A model generated the notes under the pieces. It worked only from the letters and a program-made list of their open reading frames with translations. It was not told where the DNA came from and did no database searches. Position numbers and translations under genes: made by a program. This document shows positions 36,136 through 43,499 of a DNA stretch of 64,000 bases, piece after piece; positions within the stretch are counted from its first letter, which is position 1, and every line of letters starts with the position of its first letter. Origin of the DNA: Arthrobacter sp. V1I9 (lineage in GTDB: Bacteria > Actinomycetota > Actinomycetes > Actinomycetales > Micrococcaceae); the NCBI RefSeq assembly GCF_030817075.1, contig NZ_JAUSYU010000001.1, positions 3,782,001 to 3,846,000 of the forward strand, in the 5' to 3' direction.

Positions 36136-36777
36136 TCAGTGCTGGATGAGCGGGCTCAGCTTGGCTGCCCGCGCAGCCGCGCCTTTCATACCCAGGGACT
36201 CCAACCAGTTTCCCAGCATCTGGTAGCCGCCCTCGGTCAGCACGGATTCCGGGTGGAACTGCACGCCGCACAAGGGCGCCGTCCTGTGCTGGAGGCCCAT
36301 CACCACTCCGGTGGCAGTTTCCGCTGTGACCTCCAGGACGTCAGGAAGGGTGTCCCGCACCGCAGCGAGCGAGTGATAGCGGGTGGCCGTGACGGGGGAG
36401 GGGAGACCCGAAAAAACGCTGGTTCCGATGTGCTCCACCAGGGAGGTCTTCCCGTGCATAAGTTCCGGTGCGTGGGTTACCTTGCCGCCGAACGCTTCGG
36501 CCAACGCCTGGTGCCCCAGGCAGACGCCGAACATGGGCACGCTGTTCTCGCCGCACCACCTGATGAGTTCGATGCAGACGCCGGCTTCGGCCGGGTTGCC
36601 CGGGCCGGGTGAGATCAGCACGCCGTCGCGGGTGCCGGCCAGTTCGATGGCTTCCGCGAGGGTGACGTCGTCGTTGCGGACCACTGTGGTCTCTGCGCCG
36701 AGCTCCTGGAGGTAGCCCACCAGGGTGTAGACAAAGCTGTCGTAGTTATCCACCACGAGGATCTTGGTTGTGGTCAT
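36136..36777 (-). CDS. pabA: Anthranilate/aminodeoxychorismate synthase glutamine amidotransferase subunit
   Basis: 213 residues, class I glutamine amidotransferase. It supplies ammonia to the chorismate-using partner for folate or tryptophan synthesis. The oxyanion region is LISPGPGNPAEAGV, the nucleophile Cys lies in MFGVCLGHQALAEAFGG (near residue 84) and the His/Glu pair in GVQFHPESVLTEGG. The start ATG overlaps the stop of the small upstream membrane protein gene (ATGA), which explains the lack of its own ribosome binding site. trpG would be an equally valid name; no chorismate-binding partner is in the window. Confidence 0.92.
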   Translation of the reverse strand: MTTTKILVVDNYDSFVYTLVGYLQELGAETTVVRNDDVTLAEAIELAGTRDGVLISPGPGNPAEAGVCIELIRWCGENSVPMFGVCLGHQALAEAFGGKVTHAPELMHGKTSLVEHIGTSVFSGLPSPVTATRYHSLAAVRDTLPDVLEVTAETATGVVMGLQHRTAPLCGVQFHPESVLTEGGYQMLGNWLESLGMKGAAARAAKLSPLIQH

Positions 36778-36944
36778 GGCTGGCTTGCGGCACCAATCGT
36801 TGAGTCGGTGAATGCGGTGTACCCGGACATCCAGGGAAAAAGGAATTGAACCATCAATACCAGTGCCGCGGCGATGAGCACCAGCGACGTGACGATCCGC
36901 AGCCACAAAGGCCCGGGCAGATGGCGGAAAATCCAGCCGTACAT
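36774..36944 (-). CDS. Small single-pass membrane protein between sortase and pabA
   Basis: A 56-residue reading frame from ATG 36944 to TGA 36774. It starts MYGWIFRHLPGPLWLRI, has one long membrane segment (VTSLVLIAAALVLMVQFLFP) and ends WMSGYTAFTDSTIGAASQP. It begins 2 bases after the sortase stop, and its TGA overlaps the pabA ATG by 4 bases, so the three genes look translationally coupled. No known family comes to mind with certainty. The tight coupling, and positively charged residues before the helix, argue that it is a real gene. Confidence 0.75.
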   Translation of the reverse strand: MYGWIFRHLPGPLWLRIVTSLVLIAAALVLMVQFLFPWMSGYTAFTDSTIGAASQP

Positions 36945-36946
36945 GC

Positions 36947-37735
36947 TCAGCCCCGTCCAACCGCTGCGGCCACCTGGGCTGCGATTTCAGCGGGTGGACC
37001 GGCGGACGCAGGGCGCCACGTGTCCAGCAGTGCATAGGCGATGATGCGTTCTTCCGCCCCGAAGCGGGGGTTGCAGCTGGTCATGGTGAGGAAGCTTTCC
37101 GTGGGGGTGACACCCGGAAGGGTGGGCACCGGTTCCAGGACGTCGGTCCGCGACGGCATCACAATCTGGTTGTTGCGGAAGACATACACGTAATAGCCGT
37201 CCTTGGTCTGAACGTAGATCTTGTCCCCGGGCACCAGGGTGTGGATGTTGTCCAGAACGGCGCCGTGAGTCTGGCGGTGCCCGGCAACAGCGAAGTTGCC
37301 CACCGCTCCCGGCATGGCCGTGTTGGCGTAGTGTCCCAATCCCAGCGTGTCCAGCACGTCGCCAGTGGTTCCCTGAACGATGGGCCGGGTGTAGCGTTCG
37401 CCGAACCGGGGAATGTACATGATGCCGATGGTGCCTGCATGGCCCGGTGCAGCCGAAACCACCGGGGGACCAAAATTCTGGGGAGCCGCCGGAGCTGCCG
37501 GTGCGTCAGGGGCGGCTGGAGCCGCGGCGCCGAGGTCCTGGGCGAACTCCTTGATGACTTCGCTCTGCTTCGCGTCGGATTCCACGTTGGTCCACCACAG
37601 CTGCCAAGCAACGAAGAGAAGAAGGATGATTCCGGCTGTTATGAGCAGCTCACCCACAACCTGAATGGTCCCGCGCAGAATTACGACGCCGGCAGCCGGC
37701 GCAGCGGCGGGCCTCGCCTTCTCCTGCAGTACCAC
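36947..37735 (-). CDS. Class E sortase
   Basis: 262 residues from GTG 37735, preceded by GGAGGAGAACCC; the longer frame to 37777 lacks such support. A membrane anchor lies near the N-terminus (LLITAGIILLLFVAWQLWW), followed by an Ala/Pro linker and the sortase beta-barrel. Catalytic residues are His in AVAGHRQTHG (near residue 160), Cys in SFLTMTSCNPRFGAEERIIAYA (near 220) and Arg a few residues later. The His-Cys-Arg spacing and the GAVGNFAVAGHR motif fit class E housekeeping sortases of actinobacteria, which attach LAXTG-type surface proteins. It is divergent from crgA. Confidence 0.9.
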   Translation of the reverse strand: MVLQEKARPAAAPAAGVVILRGTIQVVGELLITAGIILLLFVAWQLWWTNVESDAKQSEVIKEFAQDLGAAAPAAPDAPAAPAAPQNFGPPVVSAAPGHAGTIGIMYIPRFGERYTRPIVQGTTGDVLDTLGLGHYANTAMPGAVGNFAVAGHRQTHGAVLDNIHTLVPGDKIYVQTKDGYYVYVFRNNQIVMPSRTDVLEPVPTLPGVTPTESFLTMTSCNPRFGAEERIIAYALLDTWRPASAGPPAEIAAQVAAAVGRG

Positions 37736-37908
37736 GGGTTCTCCTCCGGGCGGGTGCAATGGGCATTGGTGACCCATGACTACGGCTAGAATTGGCTGCT
37801 AGTAAGAATCCAGATTTGACCAAGATCGCGCAGACCGCTGGCAACATCCTTCTTGCAGGATATCAAGCCCGGAACGCCGAGCTTGCCTCAGCCCGCCAAG
37901 GAGAGCCC

Positions 37909-38160
37909 GTGCCCGAGTCAAAGCCTCGCAAGAAGACCGCCAGCACCCCCCAGCAGGCTACGTCGCAGTCCTACAAGCCCAACCCGGTCTGGTTCAAGCC
38001 GGTCATGTTCGGCCTGATGATCATCGGCCTCTTTTGGATCATCACGTTCTACATCAGCGAAGGCCGCCTCCCGGTCCAGGCATGGGAATCCTGGAACATC
38101 GTGGCCGGCTTCGGCATCGCGATCATCGGCTTCCTGATGACCACCCGGTGGCGCTCATAG
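37909..38160 (+). CDS. crgA: Cell division protein CrgA
   Basis: 83 residues from GTG 37909, preceded by AAGGAGAGCCC. An open frame extends to 37792 but exceeds the usual CrgA length of about 80-90. The protein has a basic N-terminus (PESKPRKKTA), the signature KPNPVWFKPVMFGLMIIGLFWI with the first membrane segment, and a second segment (WNIVAGFGIAIIGFLMTTRWR). CrgA is a septal protein that helps assemble FtsZ, FtsQ, FtsI and CwsA or inhibits early Z-ring formation. It sits next to the kinase/cell wall genes, as in other actinobacteria. Confidence 0.93.
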   Translation: MPESKPRKKTASTPQQATSQSYKPNPVWFKPVMFGLMIIGLFWIITFYISEGRLPVQAWESWNIVAGFGIAIIGFLMTTRWRS

Positions 38161-38804
38161 TTCCTGACCGCGGCGCAGCCGTCAACGCTGCAGCTGCCGC
38201 CGGTGGCGCAGTGGTCGGCGAGGACGGCCTCGCCCGGCCGGTATGGGCGTCGGTGGATCCGCTCCTGCGCAACTACTACGACCAGGAGTGGGGCCTTCCT
38301 GTTACCGACGAACAGGGGCTCTACGAACGCATCTGTCTGGAGGGATTCCAGGCAGGTCTGTCCTGGGCAACCATCCTTCGGAAGCGCCCGGCTTTCAGGG
38401 CGGCCTTTGCAGACTTCAACCCAGACGCGGTAGCCCTTTTTACCGAGGCCGACATCGAACGGCTCCTGCAGGACCCCGGCATCGTCCGGAACCGGCTGAA
38501 GGTCCGCTCTGCCGTGACCAATGCACAGGCCACCCTCGCGCTGCGAAAGGAAGGCGGCCTGGTGGACTTCGTCTGGCAGTTCAAACCGGTTGATACGCCC
38601 CGCCCTGCGGCCCACTCCGACATCCCCACCGAGTCGGCGGAGTCGATTGCCCTGTCCAAGGCACTCCGGAAGAAGGGGTTCTCGTTCGTCGGCCCCACCA
38701 CCATGTTTGCCCTCATGGAAGCCATAGGCATGGTGGATACACACCTGCTGGACAGCCACCGCCGCGGTTCCTCAGGAATCTGGCCGGGCCCCACCTCTAA
38801 GTAG
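38148..38804 (+). CDS. tag: DNA-3-methyladenine glycosylase I, divergent at the zinc-binding residues
   Basis: About 218 residues from GTG 38148, overlapping the end of crgA; GTG or ATG further upstream is possible. It excises 3-methyladenine from alkylated DNA. Family motifs are NYYDQEWGLPV, LEGFQAGLSWATILRKRPAF, and the helix-hairpin-helix end FSFVGPTTMFALMEAIGMVDTHLLDSH. In E. coli Tag two Cys and two His form a structural zinc site near the ends. Here the N-terminal Cys position reads RPVWAS and the C-terminal HxxxC reads HLLDS, so both Cys are missing. It probably folds without zinc or is a specialised variant. Confidence 0.85.
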   Translation: MALIVPDRGAAVNAAAAAGGAVVGEDGLARPVWASVDPLLRNYYDQEWGLPVTDEQGLYERICLEGFQAGLSWATILRKRPAFRAAFADFNPDAVALFTEADIERLLQDPGIVRNRLKVRSAVTNAQATLALRKEGGLVDFVWQFKPVDTPRPAAHSDIPTESAESIALSKALRKKGFSFVGPTTMFALMEAIGMVDTHLLDSHRRGSSGIWPGPTSK

Positions 38805-38826
38805 TTTTCCCCAACTGTTGGGAAAG

Positions 38827-38952
38827 TTATCCACACTGTTGAAAACTTCGACGGGCAGATGGCAAGCAGGCTTCGTAAGCGCCCTGCAGGGCCAAACTGC
38901 TAATCACGCCGCCGATATGCAGTTATTAACAGTGTGGAAGACCTGTGGATAA
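38827..38952. promoter_or_regulatory. DnaA-box pair, left part of a remote cluster
   Basis: Perfect DnaA boxes TTATCCACA at 38827-38835 (plus) and TGTGGATAA at 38944-38952 (minus), with a near match TGTGGAAGA at about 38934 and an A/T-rich run CAGTTATTAACAG between. The whole tag-ahpD gap (38805-38978) contains no gene. Confidence 0.7.
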
Positions 38953-38978
38953 CGAGGCCCCGCTGTGAAAACCGTGCA

Positions 38979-39446
38979 TCAGCCATCCCGGCGGACGGGA
39001 TGGTGGCTGGTGATGGAAACCCGGTTGAACGCGTTCATGGTGATCACCAGCCAACTGACGACCGAAAATTCCTCGTCCGTGAGGTGCTCGCGGGCGAACG
39101 CTTCCTCGTGGGCCTGTGAACGATGGTCCGGCAACTCCGTGATGCTTTCGGCCAGGGCAAGGGCAGCCCGTTCCTTTTCGGTGAAAAGAGCCGTCTCGCG
39201 CCAGGCGGGGAGCACCGCCAGCCGCTGCCCGCTCTCGCCCGCCTTCAGCGCGTCCCTGACATGGACGTCCAGGCAGTACGCGCAGCCGTTGAGCTGCGAT
39301 ATGCGGACGTGCAGGAGTTCTACAGTCTTCCCGTCCAGCCCCGCCGCGTCGGCCGCCTCACGGACTTTGAGCCCCAGCCCGTTGAGTGCCCGCCACAGGG
39401 CAGGATGCTGCTTGTCAAGGAAGATGTGCTGCGTGGTAGCGCTCAA
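38979..39446 (-). CDS. AhpD-like carboxymuconolactone decarboxylase family protein
   Basis: 155 residues, all-helical. The redox CxxC with its proton-relay His is LNGCAYCLDVHVRDA (near residues 52-66), preceded by LLHVRISQ, and WLVITMNAFNRVSI closes the core. These proteins act as alkylhydroperoxidases using thioredoxin-like or lipoyl reductants. The gene is isolated: both flanks are non-coding and carry clustered DnaA boxes, so its promoter region (39447 onward) overlaps potential DnaA binding sites. The start ATG is at 39446. Confidence 0.88.
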   Translation of the reverse strand: MSATTQHIFLDKQHPALWRALNGLGLKVREAADAAGLDGKTVELLHVRISQLNGCAYCLDVHVRDALKAGESGQRLAVLPAWRETALFTEKERAALALAESITELPDHRSQAHEEAFAREHLTDEEFSVVSWLVITMNAFNRVSITSHHPVRRDG

Positions 39447-39566
39447 AGGATTCTCCTGGTCAGAAGGCTGGGCAGGCAGTGACAGTCAGCCGGAAAGCTG
39501 GGCTGCCACCCAGCTTCAACTACCCCACCGCAGTTGTCCACTTACCAACACCGCGATACCCACAAC

Positions 39567-39940
39567 TTATCCACACCTGTGGAAACTTGCGGGCACTGCC
39601 GGGAGCCGGTGGCTCTCTTCGCCCTGCGACGCGGGGAATCACGGAAATGCGATTACATCGCTGTCACTTATTAACACTGTGCACAAACTTGTTGAAAGAG
39701 GGGGACAGTCGCTCTTGTATTGCCTGTATCAGGCTTTCTTCCACCGCTTTATCCACAAATCGCCCAGGTTGGTCCGCTTTATCCACTTACGCACACCGGT
39801 ATCCCCAAGAGTTATCCACAGATGTGGATTCCGGGAGGCGCTGTAGCGGCGAGGTCCCGCCGCTTCGCCGGAAAGGGGCTTTTCCCGAATGAACTACAGT
39901 CGTGTAAGTTACCAACACTGTGGATAAGTCCTGTGGATAA
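39567..39940. promoter_or_regulatory. DnaA-box cluster distant from dnaA
   Basis: Perfect TTATCCACA boxes at 39567-39575, 39749-39757 and 39812-39820 on the plus strand, and TGTGGATAA at 39919-39927 and 39932-39940. One-mismatch boxes include TTATCCACT at 39779 and TGTGGATTC at 39824. Five perfect 9-mers in under 400 bases is far above chance. With the two perfect boxes at 38827-38952 the group has seven. It may be a DnaA titration or regulatory site, an auxiliary origin element, or a promoter array. Confidence 0.75.
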
Positions 39941-39945
39941 GAAAA

Positions 39946-39972
39946 GGTCCCGACACCATCGGTGTCGGGACC
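39946..39972 (-). terminator. Hairpin terminator downstream of the rhomboid gene
   Basis: Perfect 12-base stem (GGTCCCGACACC and complement) with a 3-base loop ATC, flanked by AAAA on one side and TT on the other. It lies 47 bases beyond the rhomboid stop. Confidence 0.75.
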
Positions 39973-40019
39973 TTCCCAAGAGGACGCTTGCCCTGGCCAT
40001 AGGGCTGAGGGTCTATGGC

Positions 40020-40898
40020 CTACATGGAAATTTTGGCCCAGCTCGCGGCAGCCAGCAGCACCAGGACCGCCACCAGGCCTGCTGCCTGGATAAGACCCTG
40101 CCGCCGCCCACGGGGAGTGTAGGCGAGAACTGCCGCGCAGAGGGCACCTATTACCAGGCCGCCCAAGTGCGCCTGCCATGCGATCTGCGGGATCAGGAAT
40201 CCAATCACGCCGTTGATCGCAATCAGAACCCAGAGTTGGCGGGTATCCCCGCCGCGATGGCGCTGCACCAGGAGCATGGCGCCGAAGAGGCCAAAGATGG
40301 CACCTGAAGCACCTACAACCCCTACCAACCCCTGTCCCGGCACCAGAACGGGATTCAGGAGCAGGTATCCAACGGAGCCGCCTACTGCAGAAATGAGGTA
40401 CAACGCCAGGAAGCGGGCACGGCCCAGGAGTGGCTCAAGGGCCTGGCCAAAGATCCACAGCGTGTACATGTTCAGAGCAATGTGCAGGACGGAGTCCGGC
40501 GAATGCAGGAAAGCTGCGGTGAGCATCCGCCACGGTTCAAACGCCCCATATTCAGGGGTAGCGAACACGTTGTTGTAGGCGAACTGTTCGTAGACCACTT
40601 GGCCCGGAATGAGCCACTGCAGCGCGTACATCAGCGCACAAAGGGCGATGATTCCGTACGTCACCAGCGGTTTGCCCGACGCTACGGCGCCGCCGTAGAC
40701 CGTCCGGACCTCCGGCGTCGTGCGCCTTGTTTCATTGACGCAGTCAACGCACTGGAATCCGACGGCGGCCGCCCGCTGGCAGTCCGGGCACGCGGGGCGC
40801 CCGCAGCGCTGGCAGCGCACATAGGATGGCCGGTCCGGATGCCGCGGGCATACCGGAACCTGCGCGGACGGCTCAGCCGACGGAATTCCGTAACTCAT
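40020..40898 (-). CDS. Rhomboid family intramembrane serine protease with N-terminal zinc-finger motif
   Basis: 292 residues. The N-terminal 55 residues form a B-box-like zinc-binding module (CPRHPDRPSYVRCQRCGRPACPDCQ...FQCVDC). Six to seven membrane segments follow. The rhomboid catalytic Ser lies in VVGASGAIFGLFGAML (near residue 202) and the His in IAWQAHLGGLVIGAL (near 257); the loop-1 and HIALNMYTLWIFGQALE motifs are intact. It cleaves membrane proteins within or near the bilayer; the substrate is unknown. It is followed by a strong terminator and preceded by the cyclophilin gene on the same strand. Confidence 0.92.
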   Translation of the reverse strand: MSYGIPSAEPSAQVPVCPRHPDRPSYVRCQRCGRPACPDCQRAAAVGFQCVDCVNETRRTTPEVRTVYGGAVASGKPLVTYGIIALCALMYALQWLIPGQVVYEQFAYNNVFATPEYGAFEPWRMLTAAFLHSPDSVLHIALNMYTLWIFGQALEPLLGRARFLALYLISAVGGSVGYLLLNPVLVPGQGLVGVVGASGAIFGLFGAMLLVQRHRGGDTRQLWVLIAINGVIGFLIPQIAWQAHLGGLVIGALCAAVLAYTPRGRRQGLIQAAGLVAVLVLLAAASWAKISM

Positions 40899-40907
40899 GC
40901 GTCGAAA

Positions 40908-41453
40908 TTACAGCTGTTCGATGTCGATGCTGTTGATGGTGACGTCCTCCACCGGGCGGTCGCCCATGCCGGTGCGGACGCCCTCGATGGCATCGACTAC
41001 CTTCTTGGATTCCTCGTCAGCCACTTCACCAAAGATGCTGTGCTTGCCCTGCAGCCAGTCAGTGGGAATGGTGGTGATGAAGAACTGGGAACCGTTGGTG
41101 CCCTTGCCCATCCGGATGCCGGCGTTGGCCATGGCCAGCTTGTAGGGCTGGTTGAAGCTGAGTTCGGGGTGGATCTCGTCGTCGAACTGGTAGCCTGGGC
41201 CACCCACGCCACGGCCCAGCGGATCGCCGGCCTGGATCATGAAGTCCTTAATGATGCGGTGGAAGATGGTGCCGTTGTACAGCGGCGTGCCCGTCTTCTC
41301 CTCGCCCGACTCCGGGTGGGTCCACGCCTGCTCCCCGGTGGCGAGGCCAACGAAGTTCTTGACCGTTTTGGGCGCATGGTTGCCGAAGAGGTTGACGACG
41401 ATGTCGCCGAGGCTGGTGTGGATGGTTGCTTTTGCGGTTGCGATTGCAGTCAT
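40908..41453 (-). CDS. ppiA: Cyclophilin-type peptidyl-prolyl cis-trans isomerase
   Basis: About 181 residues from ATG 41453 (MTAIATAKATIHTSLGDIV); an in-frame ATG at 41462 is an alternative, and the ribosome binding site does not decide. The protein has no signal peptide. The active-site motifs are IFHRIIKDFMIQAGDPLG (catalytic Arg), GTNGSQFFITT and a late GKHSIFGEV. It accelerates proline isomerisation during folding. The rhomboid gene follows after 9 bases, so both may share a transcript. Confidence 0.92.
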   Translation of the reverse strand: MTAIATAKATIHTSLGDIVVNLFGNHAPKTVKNFVGLATGEQAWTHPESGEEKTGTPLYNGTIFHRIIKDFMIQAGDPLGRGVGGPGYQFDDEIHPELSFNQPYKLAMANAGIRMGKGTNGSQFFITTIPTDWLQGKHSIFGEVADEESKKVVDAIEGVRTGMGDRPVEDVTINSIDIEQL

Positions 41454-41608
41454 AGGGCTCATTCTTTCACGGCGGTCCGGGGTGGGGACGGCTGTGACAA
41501 CAGTTCCGCGCTGGGTGAAATCCGCCTAAAATCCGCAGAGCGAATAGCCGGTGAACATCAAGCCACGTAGGCTAACCACAGACCGTCACATTAAATCGGG
41601 AGGTAGTT

Positions 41609-42478
41609 GTGAAGAAATCGGATCGTATTGCCCGTGAGCTTGAGCTGTCAGTCACCAGCGCCGTAGAGAATGCCAGGGATTGGGCGGGCCCCCGTGTGGA
41701 AGCAGCAGTTGACCGCCTGCAGCACAGCCTGGATGCGGCATCTCCCAAGATCCAGGAAAGCCTGAAGACTGCCGCGTACAGGGCTGCGGACGGCGTCGCT
41801 GTGGTGACACCGCGCATCCAGGATGGCCTTGCGCAGCTCGCTCCCCGGATCAATGACGCCGTGGAGGGCGCTTCGCCGCGCCTGCATGAGGCCCTGGACC
41901 GGGCAACACCGGTCATCCTTAATGCGCGGGACCGCGTTGTGGTCGAGTACCTGCCCCGTCTGTCGGACCAGATCGGTGTCGCGTCAGGCGTGGTGCACCG
42001 GACGCTGGAGAACACGCCGGCACACGTTGACGCCGTAGCCCAGAAGCTTGGGGACGTCGGGATCATCCACGCCCTTCAGGAGCAGGCCCTGGCCACCGGC
42101 ACGCAGCTCAAAGCGGCCGCAACCCAGGCCGGCCGCACGGCTACCGTCCAGCTCGCTGAGCCGGAGACGCCGAAGAAGCGCGGCTGGCTGGTCTTCGGTG
42201 TTATCGCCGCAGCAGTTGCCGCCGGCGTGGCGGCCTGGAAAGCCTCCAAGCCCGTGGAGGACCCGTGGAAGACGCCCTCACCCGTCACCGGCACCGGCAC
42301 GCCTGCACCGGTTCCGGCCACCACAGTGAACGAGGTTCCGGAAGCGACCACCGGATCCGCCTCCGAGGTTGCAGAGGCTGCCGAGGACACGGCCGGAGAC
42401 GGCACTGACAAGGCCAAGCACGTAGCCGAGGACGTCTCCAGCAGCACTGCCGCGGACAAGGGCACCGTCCAGCCCTAG
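41609..42478 (+). CDS. Membrane-anchored protein of unknown function with helical N-terminal half
   Basis: 289 residues. The first 180 residues are Ala-rich amphipathic helices with repeated units such as AVDRLQHSLDAASPKIQESL, VTPRIQDGLAQLAPRINDAV and ASPRLHEALDRATPVI, suggesting an elongated coiled structure. One membrane segment follows (GWLVFGVIAAAVAAGVAAW), then a disordered, acidic, Pro/Thr/Ala-rich tail. Similar proteins occur in actinobacteria (a DUF5324-like pattern, from memory). The function is unknown. The GTG start follows GGGAGGTAGTT, and a strong terminator follows the stop. Confidence 0.8.
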   Translation: MKKSDRIARELELSVTSAVENARDWAGPRVEAAVDRLQHSLDAASPKIQESLKTAAYRAADGVAVVTPRIQDGLAQLAPRINDAVEGASPRLHEALDRATPVILNARDRVVVEYLPRLSDQIGVASGVVHRTLENTPAHVDAVAQKLGDVGIIHALQEQALATGTQLKAAATQAGRTATVQLAEPETPKKRGWLVFGVIAAAVAAGVAAWKASKPVEDPWKTPSPVTGTGTPAPVPATTVNEVPEATTGSASEVAEAAEDTAGDGTDKAKHVAEDVSSSTAADKGTVQP

Positions 42479-42495
42479 CAGTCCACGTTCCTTGT

Positions 42496-42526
42496 GAGGG
42501 GTCCCGCCTTTTAGGCGGGGCCCCTC
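42496..42526 (+). terminator. Hairpin terminator
   Basis: A nearly perfect inverted repeat, GAGGGG-T-CCCGCC paired with GGCGGGGCCCCTC around TTTTA, 18 bases after the preceding stop. Confidence 0.75.
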
Positions 42527-42586
42527 ATTCGTCTCCGGCATTGCGCCCTCCCGGCTGGACATCTGATCGGTGCTAGATTTGGACTG

Positions 42587-43462
42587 ATGCCAGCCGACCA
42601 ATCCTCTGGGGATGCCTTGAACGACGCAGCAGAACTGCCCCGCGTATCAATAGTTATCCCGGCATATAACGAGGAGAGCGTGATCCGGCAGTGCCTCATA
42701 GCTGCCATCTACCAGTCTGTTCCCGCGCACGAGATCATCGTTGTGGATAACCTGTCAAAGGACCGCACTGCGGACATTGTCCGGCAGATGCAGCTCGAGT
42801 ATCCGGAAAGCCCCATCATCCTGCTCAGCCAGGACAGGGAACAGGGCCTCATTCCCACCCGGAACTTCGGCCTGGACAACGCCACCGGGGACATTCTGGG
42901 CCGGATCGACGCGGACTCCGTAGTGGAGCCGGACTGGGTGGAGCAGGTGCAGCGGGCATTCCTGGACCAATCAGTCCAGGCAGCCACCGGCCCTGTGGTC
43001 TACTACGACATGCCCATGCGCCGCTTCGGCCTTAAGGCCGATGACAAGATGCGCCAGCTCATGCTGAAGCTCGCCAAACACCAGTACCACTTCCTGTTCG
43101 GCTCCAACATGGCCCTGCGTTCATCTGCCTGGCAAATCATCCGGTCAGAGACCTGCCGCGACGAGAAGGACGAGATGCATGAGGACATCGATCTTTCCCT
43201 GCACCTGGCGGACCACGACCTGAAGATCAATTACTGTCCGCAGATGGTTTCCGGCATGTCCGCACGCCGGCTGGAGGACTCACCGCGGGACTACCGCTAC
43301 TACGTCACTCGGTTTGACCGGACCTACAAGGCCCACAACGTCAAGAAGATGGCCCTCAAGGCGCCCATGGTGGTGTTTTTCTCGGTGTACTTCCCGGCGA
43401 AACTCCTGCGCGCCATCCACACGGTCAACACAGCGCAGCCCGTCCGCCGCGGCGGTCAGTAG
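42587..43462 (+). CDS. Glycosyltransferase family 2 protein
   Basis: 291 residues, GT-A fold. Nucleotide-sugar binding is indicated by VSIVIPAYNEESVIRQCL (residues 20-37) and VDNLSKDRT. The metal-binding DxD is in ILGRIDADSVVEPDW (near 105-119), and the catalytic region is DEMHEDIDLSLHLAD with the conserved ED. There is no clear membrane anchor, although the C-terminus has a hydrophobic stretch (APMVVFFSVYFPAKLL) that may be peripheral. The sugar and acceptor are unknown; a cell-surface glycan or glycolipid is plausible. Confidence 0.88.
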   Translation: MPADQSSGDALNDAAELPRVSIVIPAYNEESVIRQCLIAAIYQSVPAHEIIVVDNLSKDRTADIVRQMQLEYPESPIILLSQDREQGLIPTRNFGLDNATGDILGRIDADSVVEPDWVEQVQRAFLDQSVQAATGPVVYYDMPMRRFGLKADDKMRQLMLKLAKHQYHFLFGSNMALRSSAWQIIRSETCRDEKDEMHEDIDLSLHLADHDLKINYCPQMVSGMSARRLEDSPRDYRYYVTRFDRTYKAHNVKKMALKAPMVVFFSVYFPAKLLRAIHTVNTAQPVRRGGQ

Positions 43463-43499
43463 GGGTTTTTCTGCCAGGGCTTCTTCAGCCGGCGAGGGG

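Larger units (their letters stand above)
39447..40019. other. Long non-coding region with DnaA-box cluster
   Basis: About 570 bases between ahpD and the rhomboid gene. No supported gene. It holds five perfect DnaA boxes plus several near matches and a terminator hairpin, listed separately. Short A/T-rich tracts such as CTTATTAACACTGTG (near 39666) lie between the boxes. Confidence 0.7.

Noticed and set aside
37792..37908. N-terminal extension of crgA (39 codons)
   Set aside because: The total would exceed the usual CrgA length, while GTG 37909 has AAGGAG at good spacing.
39479..40307. Several 130-290 codon plus-strand frames across the ahpD/DnaA-box region
   Set aside because: They run through palindromic DnaA boxes and antisense to ahpD and the rhomboid gene; no domains or ribosome binding sites.
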